Source of the DNA: Clostridia bacterium
GTDB taxonomy: Bacteria; Bacillota; Clostridia; Oscillospirales; Acutalibacteraceae
Reading direction: 5' to 3'
NCBI GenBank assembly: GCA_017428625.1
Contig: JAFRQM010000042.1
Location: 1-64,000, forward strand
DNA: 64,000 nucleotides
The translations under genes and the position numbers were made by a program. The notes below the pieces were generated by a model. That model ran no database searches. It was not told the origin of the DNA and was given only the letters and a program-made list of their open reading frames with translations. Shown here piece by piece: positions 60,821-64,000 of this stretch. Positions within the stretch are counted from its first letter, which is position 1; every line of letters begins with the position of its first letter.

Positions 60821-62194
60821 TTACTTTGTATAAACATCGAGGAAGTATTGCATTACCTCGTTTGTTACTGTTGTGGCAGGGCCGCTGCCGAAGCCGCCGT
60901 TCTCCGCTATGCAGACCACCGCGAGCGGTAAATCCGCCCTTGCGGAAAAGCCCGCGAGCCAGGAGTGCGAGTCGGCGTCATCAAGCTGTGCCGTGCCTGT
61001 TTTTGCGCAGAATTCAAGGTTCGGGAATTTGTATTCGCCGTAGCGGTTTATGACATCGGAGCGCATAAGCTCCTTCATTTTCGCGGCAATGCCGCCGTCT
61101 ATTGTAAACCAGGTGTTCGCTATGGGGCTGTATTGGCCGAAAAAGGTTGAAAAACTCTTGATTCTGTTGGGCGCGAGCCCTTTGCCGCCGTTGGCTATTG
61201 CGCCGACAATGCCAAGCATATGCGAAGGGTTGAGAAGGGTTGTCGATTGACCTATGCCCGCCCAGCCGAGTTCCGCTTTATCGCTGTCGCTCGGGCGGAA
61301 AACACTCTTTTTGAGCGGAACATCACCCGAATAAAGCTGTTTGTTGAAGCCGAGGCTTTCAGCGGTCGCGAGAAGTTTCTGAGCGCCGAGCTGAAGGGTG
61401 ATATCGGCGAATGAGAAGTTGCAGGAGTTATTTAACGCGCCTTCAAAATCAACATGGTTGTGAACCTCAAAACAGATAACCGAGCCGTTGCCGATTTCAT
61501 ACTCGCCGTCACAGTCAAAAGTCTGACTTTCAATATCAGGTATGTTTTGCAAAGCCGAAACCGCCGTGATGATTTTCATAACCGAGCCGGGAGTATATAT
61601 GCCCGAAATTGTTTTGTCGAGGAACACGCCCTCATAGTATTCGCTTTTAAGAAGGTTTGAAGGAACATCGTTGACATCATAAGACGGCTTTGAAACGCTG
61701 CAAAGCAGTTCGCCTGTTTTGTAATTGTAAACAACTATTGCGCCGTTGTAGTCGCCGAACGCGTTGTAGGCGACACGGCACGCTTCGCTGTCAATATTGA
61801 GCGTAACATTTGAGGTTTTGCCCTCACGGTTGAGTATTCCGTAAATGCCTTCTATTATATTATAACCCGAAAGTTTCGTTCTGTAAAGAGATTGTGTGCC
61901 TGTTGAAATAAATCCGGAGGTATCGCCGACAATGTGCAGGGTTGACATACGCACGCCGCGTGAAGAATTATAAACTCTTTTGCCGTCTTCGCTGCTTACG
62001 AGAACAACGCCGTTGCGGTCATATATCGTACCCGACGTGCTTGTTGTTCCGTTTGAATAAATATGTGAATTTACGCGCTCTGACGCCCATTTTCCGCCGT
62101 TCTGACAAAGGCTGAAAACAAGATAAACGACGCCTGCGCAGAACGCGACAATAAGCACTACGAGGGCTGTTGTTCGTTTTAATGTGTCTCGCAC
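60821..62194 (-). CDS. Penicillin-binding protein, class B transpeptidase
   Basis: 457 residues. One N-terminal membrane anchor (TALVVLIVAFCAGVVYLVF), a short pedestal, then the transpeptidase: STPK-equivalent TPGSVMKI (active-site Ser), SCNFSF (SxN) and CAKTGTAQL (KTG). It cross-links peptidoglycan outside the membrane with the adjacent FtsW/RodA polymerase. The GTG at 62194 was chosen: it is eight bases after AAAGGAGG, while an in-frame TTG at 62200 is only two bases from it. It is shorter than typical FtsI or PBP2, with no PASTA domains. Confidence 0.9.
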   Translation of the reverse strand: MRDTLKRTTALVVLIVAFCAGVVYLVFSLCQNGGKWASERVNSHIYSNGTTSTSGTIYDRNGVVLVSSEDGKRVYNSSRGVRMSTLHIVGDTSGFISTGTQSLYRTKLSGYNIIEGIYGILNREGKTSNVTLNIDSEACRVAYNAFGDYNGAIVVYNYKTGELLCSVSKPSYDVNDVPSNLLKSEYYEGVFLDKTISGIYTPGSVMKIITAVSALQNIPDIESQTFDCDGEYEIGNGSVICFEVHNHVDFEGALNNSCNFSFADITLQLGAQKLLATAESLGFNKQLYSGDVPLKKSVFRPSDSDKAELGWAGIGQSTTLLNPSHMLGIVGAIANGGKGLAPNRIKSFSTFFGQYSPIANTWFTIDGGIAAKMKELMRSDVINRYGEYKFPNLEFCAKTGTAQLDDADSHSWLAGFSARADLPLAVVCIAENGGFGSGPATTVTNEVMQYFLDVYTK

Positions 62195-62229
62195 CGGCAA
62201 AACCTCCTTTCCGGAAAAATATATTCAGG

Positions 62230-63612
62230 TTATTTTTTTCTCTGTGCGGGTTTTTGAGCGGTTTTAACGGTTTGCACCGGCTTCGAGACCGCTTTTTTTG
62301 CCACCGGGATGTCTCCGTTCTGCATACGCACAGCGCGTTTTCTGCCCGCGTTGCTGACGGGAATTGACGCTATCGGTTCGGGAGGATTGAATTGAAGACC
62401 CGCCGTTCTGATATAGGCAAGCAGACCCCACGAACAAATCATACTCGAACCGCCCCGGCTGACAAAGGGCAGTGTAACGCCGGTCAGCGGAAGAATATCG
62501 GTGATTCCGAACACATTGAGAGAAAGCTGGAACAGCAGCATTCCCGCCGCCGCGCACGCCGCTATGGCGTAAAAACTCGAGCCGGACTGCCTTACACTTC
62601 TGACGGCAAACAAAGCAAAACCGACGAAGCAGGCAAGCACGCACAGCCCGGTAATAAGCCCCATTTCTTCGCACACAAGCCCGAAAACAAGGTCGGTTGA
62701 AGCCGCATAGACATTGCGCAGCATACCCTCGCCTATTCCGAGACCGAGCAGACCGCCGCTCGCCATATAAACAAGAGTTCTTACCTGCTGATAGCCCGTT
62801 GTGTCGGCATACTGCCACACATGGCGGTAAGCCTGAAAACGGTTAGCTATATAGGGTTTGAAATAAATAATCAGCACCGCTCCCAGCAAAGCGACGGTAA
62901 CTATCAGGGCAAGCGTGCGGACATCTCCCGAACGCATAAATGCGATAAGAATAAAGGTGAAAAAGAAGATGAGCGCCGTGCCGAAATCCTGCATAAGAAA
63001 CAGCAGACCGATGCAGGCAACGGAAAAAATGATATATTTTGTAAGACTGGTATTTGAAATGAGATACTCAAGCGTCACCGCTCCGACAAAGATGAAGGCA
63101 ACTTTGACAAATTCGGACGGCTGAACCGAGAAAAGCCCGAAATCTATCCAGTTGAGAGTTCCGTTTGTTGTTCCCGCAAGAAACAGGTTGGCTATGAGAA
63201 TCACTATGGAAATAATCGCGACGGGCAGACGCACCTTCTGGCATAAGTCGATATTTTTAAGCAGAACCTGAAGAATGAGATAGCCGGCAATTCCCATAAG
63301 CACAGCCGCGAGTTGTTTGACGGCGTAACTCTCGTTGAAACTGGCGCACACGGTAATGCCTATGCCGCAAAGGAAGAACGCCATCGCCTCAAGTTCAAAA
63401 TAATCCGTGCCGGTAGCGAGAGTGCCTATCATCATATAAAGCCACTCAACAACGATGTAGCCCATAAAGACGCACACAAGCGTGAAACTCATCTGTTCGT
63501 CCCGGTAGAGAACGCACGCCGACGAAAGCATCTGGAACAGGGTTATAAAAACCATAACGGTTACCTGCTTGAACGCGGGCTGACTGCGTTTTTTTGTTTT
63601 GCCTTCCGCCAC
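62230..63612 (-). CDS. FtsW/RodA/SpoVE-family peptidoglycan polymerase
   Basis: 460 residues with about ten or more membrane helices. SEDS-family features include LNWIDFGLFSVQPSEFVKV (the catalytic-Asp loop), MQDFGTALIFFFTF, LGLGIGEGM and the C-terminal PLTGVTLPFVSRGGSSM. The N-terminus is longer than usual, and a Lys/Ala/Pro-rich cytoplasmic tail ends QKPAQRKK-like. GTG at 63612 is the start: AGGAGG lies seven bases upstream. The ATG at 63678 is inside the promoter and so excluded. It works with the PBP encoded 35 bases downstream. Confidence 0.92.
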   Translation of the reverse strand: MAEGKTKKRSQPAFKQVTVMVFITLFQMLSSACVLYRDEQMSFTLVCVFMGYIVVEWLYMMIGTLATGTDYFELEAMAFFLCGIGITVCASFNESYAVKQLAAVLMGIAGYLILQVLLKNIDLCQKVRLPVAIISIVILIANLFLAGTTNGTLNWIDFGLFSVQPSEFVKVAFIFVGAVTLEYLISNTSLTKYIIFSVACIGLLFLMQDFGTALIFFFTFILIAFMRSGDVRTLALIVTVALLGAVLIIYFKPYIANRFQAYRHVWQYADTTGYQQVRTLVYMASGGLLGLGIGEGMLRNVYAASTDLVFGLVCEEMGLITGLCVLACFVGFALFAVRSVRQSGSSFYAIAACAAAGMLLFQLSLNVFGITDILPLTGVTLPFVSRGGSSMICSWGLLAYIRTAGLQFNPPEPIASIPVSNAGRKRAVRMQNGDIPVAKKAVSKPVQTVKTAQKPAQRKK

Positions 63613-63668
63613 CGTGACGCCTCCTTCCGATTTTTCAATAGCAAAATTGCTGTCCGATTTGAATTTAT

Positions 63669-63697
63669 ATTTTAGCATATCTTTGTAAAAATCTCAA
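63669..63697 (-). promoter_or_regulatory. Promoter of the ftsW-type/PBP operon
   Basis: On the minus strand TTGAGA (63692-63697), 17 bases, TAAAAT (63669-63674). The transcript would begin near 63662, downstream of the upstream ATG. Confidence 0.7.
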
Positions 63698-63767
63698 CAA
63701 AAAAGAGGCAATTTTCGCTGTCATAAGCTAAATTTCTTATGTTAAATAAATGTTTACAAATTTATTC

Positions 63768-63796
63768 TTGCAAATATGCGCGCGAGAGATTATAAT
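63768..63796 (+). promoter_or_regulatory. Promoter of the cysteine desulfurase gene
   Basis: TTGCAA (63768-63773), 17 bases, TATAAT (63791-63796), 27 bases before the ATG. Confidence 0.65.
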
Positions 63797-63823
63797 ATAT
63801 TAAATATTTTATAATGGATAATT

Positions 63824-64000
63824 ATGTGCAGAAAGGGTGTGCGGCAGACGGAAGCGTATTTTGACAACAGTGCGACAACAAAACCGTGTGCCGAAGCAGC
63901 ATCCGCGGCAAAAAAAGCCATAGAAGAAGTGTGGGGCAACCCGTCATCACTGCACAAATCCGGTATGGCGGCTGACAATCTTCTTGAAACCTGCCGTGAA
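63824..64000 (+). CDS. Cysteine desulfurase (NifS/IscS family), N-terminal part
   Basis: 59 codons to the window edge. EAYFDNSATTKPCAEAASAA and WGNPSSLHKSGMAA are the conserved N-terminal segments of class V PLP cysteine desulfurases (LDNSATTKP; GNPSSLH). The enzyme takes sulfur from cysteine for Fe-S clusters or tRNA thiolation. The ATG at 63824 gives a 7-8 residue lead. GTG at 63839 in the same frame is an alternative but is one base from AAAGGG. The PLP lysine and the active-site Cys are beyond the edge. Confidence 0.88.
   Translation, partial: MCRKGVRQTEAYFDNSATTKPCAEAASAAKKAIEEVWGNPSSLHKSGMAADNLLETCRE

Noticed and set aside
63613..63678. ATG at 63678 as start of the FtsW-type protein
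   Set aside because: It lies at the -10 box of the predicted promoter; GTG at 63612 has an ideal ribosome site.

Overview
This window reads as chromosome of an anaerobic, moderate-GC Gram-positive bacterium of the class Clostridia, most likely a gut lineage near Oscillospirales. That placement is an inference from gene content and signals, not from a marker-gene comparison. The signals are AGGAGG-type ribosome sites, near-consensus sigma-A promoters with 16-18 bp spacers, a CIRCE heat-shock operator before clpB, Ktr potassium uptake, a desulfoferrodoxin, and surface proteins built from clostridial Cys/His repeats. Genes run on both strands, and many convergent pairs share a bidirectional hairpin terminator.

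Left part (1-20 kb). The left edge holds the first codons of a leftward gene behind a perfect hairpin, possibly an IS200-type element end. Next come a moxR/DUF58/transglutaminase operon, rsmJ, a secreted protein, CIRCE-controlled clpB, a phosphoesterase and a well-signalled 57-residue protein. An AraC-regulated sugar locus follows (PHP hydrolase, GPH symporter, ChbG-like deacetylase). After it lie a second GPH transporter with a zinc-ribbon membrane protein, a secreted phosphoesterase, and mgtE behind a roughly 200-nt leader that ends in an intrinsic terminator.

Middle (21-41 kb). A GH78 rhamnosidase is followed by two nearly identical Gfo/Idh/MocA oxidoreductases, an SGNH esterase, ktrB-ktrA, an iron alcohol dehydrogenase, a lipoprotein, an M28 peptidase and a VanY-like carboxypeptidase. 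Then come prfB-cyclase-sugar transferase, a zinc-finger membrane protein, an unusual galU fusion, an IolB-like isomerase and a cyclophilin lipoprotein.

Right part (41-64 kb). A more A+T-rich stretch has a secreted subtilisin-like protease broken by one base, an overlapping upstream small reading frame behind a perfect consensus promoter, and a small HTH protein. After an intergenic repeat come serC-serA. Then a two-gene surface operon encodes a 586-residue Cys/His-repeat protein and an 1821-residue protein combining a thioester adhesin domain, Cys/His repeats and a von Willebrand A domain. Beyond it are tRNA-Arg(ACG) with a duplicated 3' end, an HTH/zinc-ribbon regulator with a candidate operator, an ABC exporter, a histidinol-phosphatase-like PHP protein, desulfoferrodoxin, an ftsW-type gene with its transpeptidase partner, and the start of a cysteine desulfurase.

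The most notable elements are the thioester/VWA/Cys-repeat surface operon, a recurring amphipathic C-terminal tail on secreted proteins that the 57-residue protein resembles, the mgtE leader, the galU fusion and the frameshifted protease.
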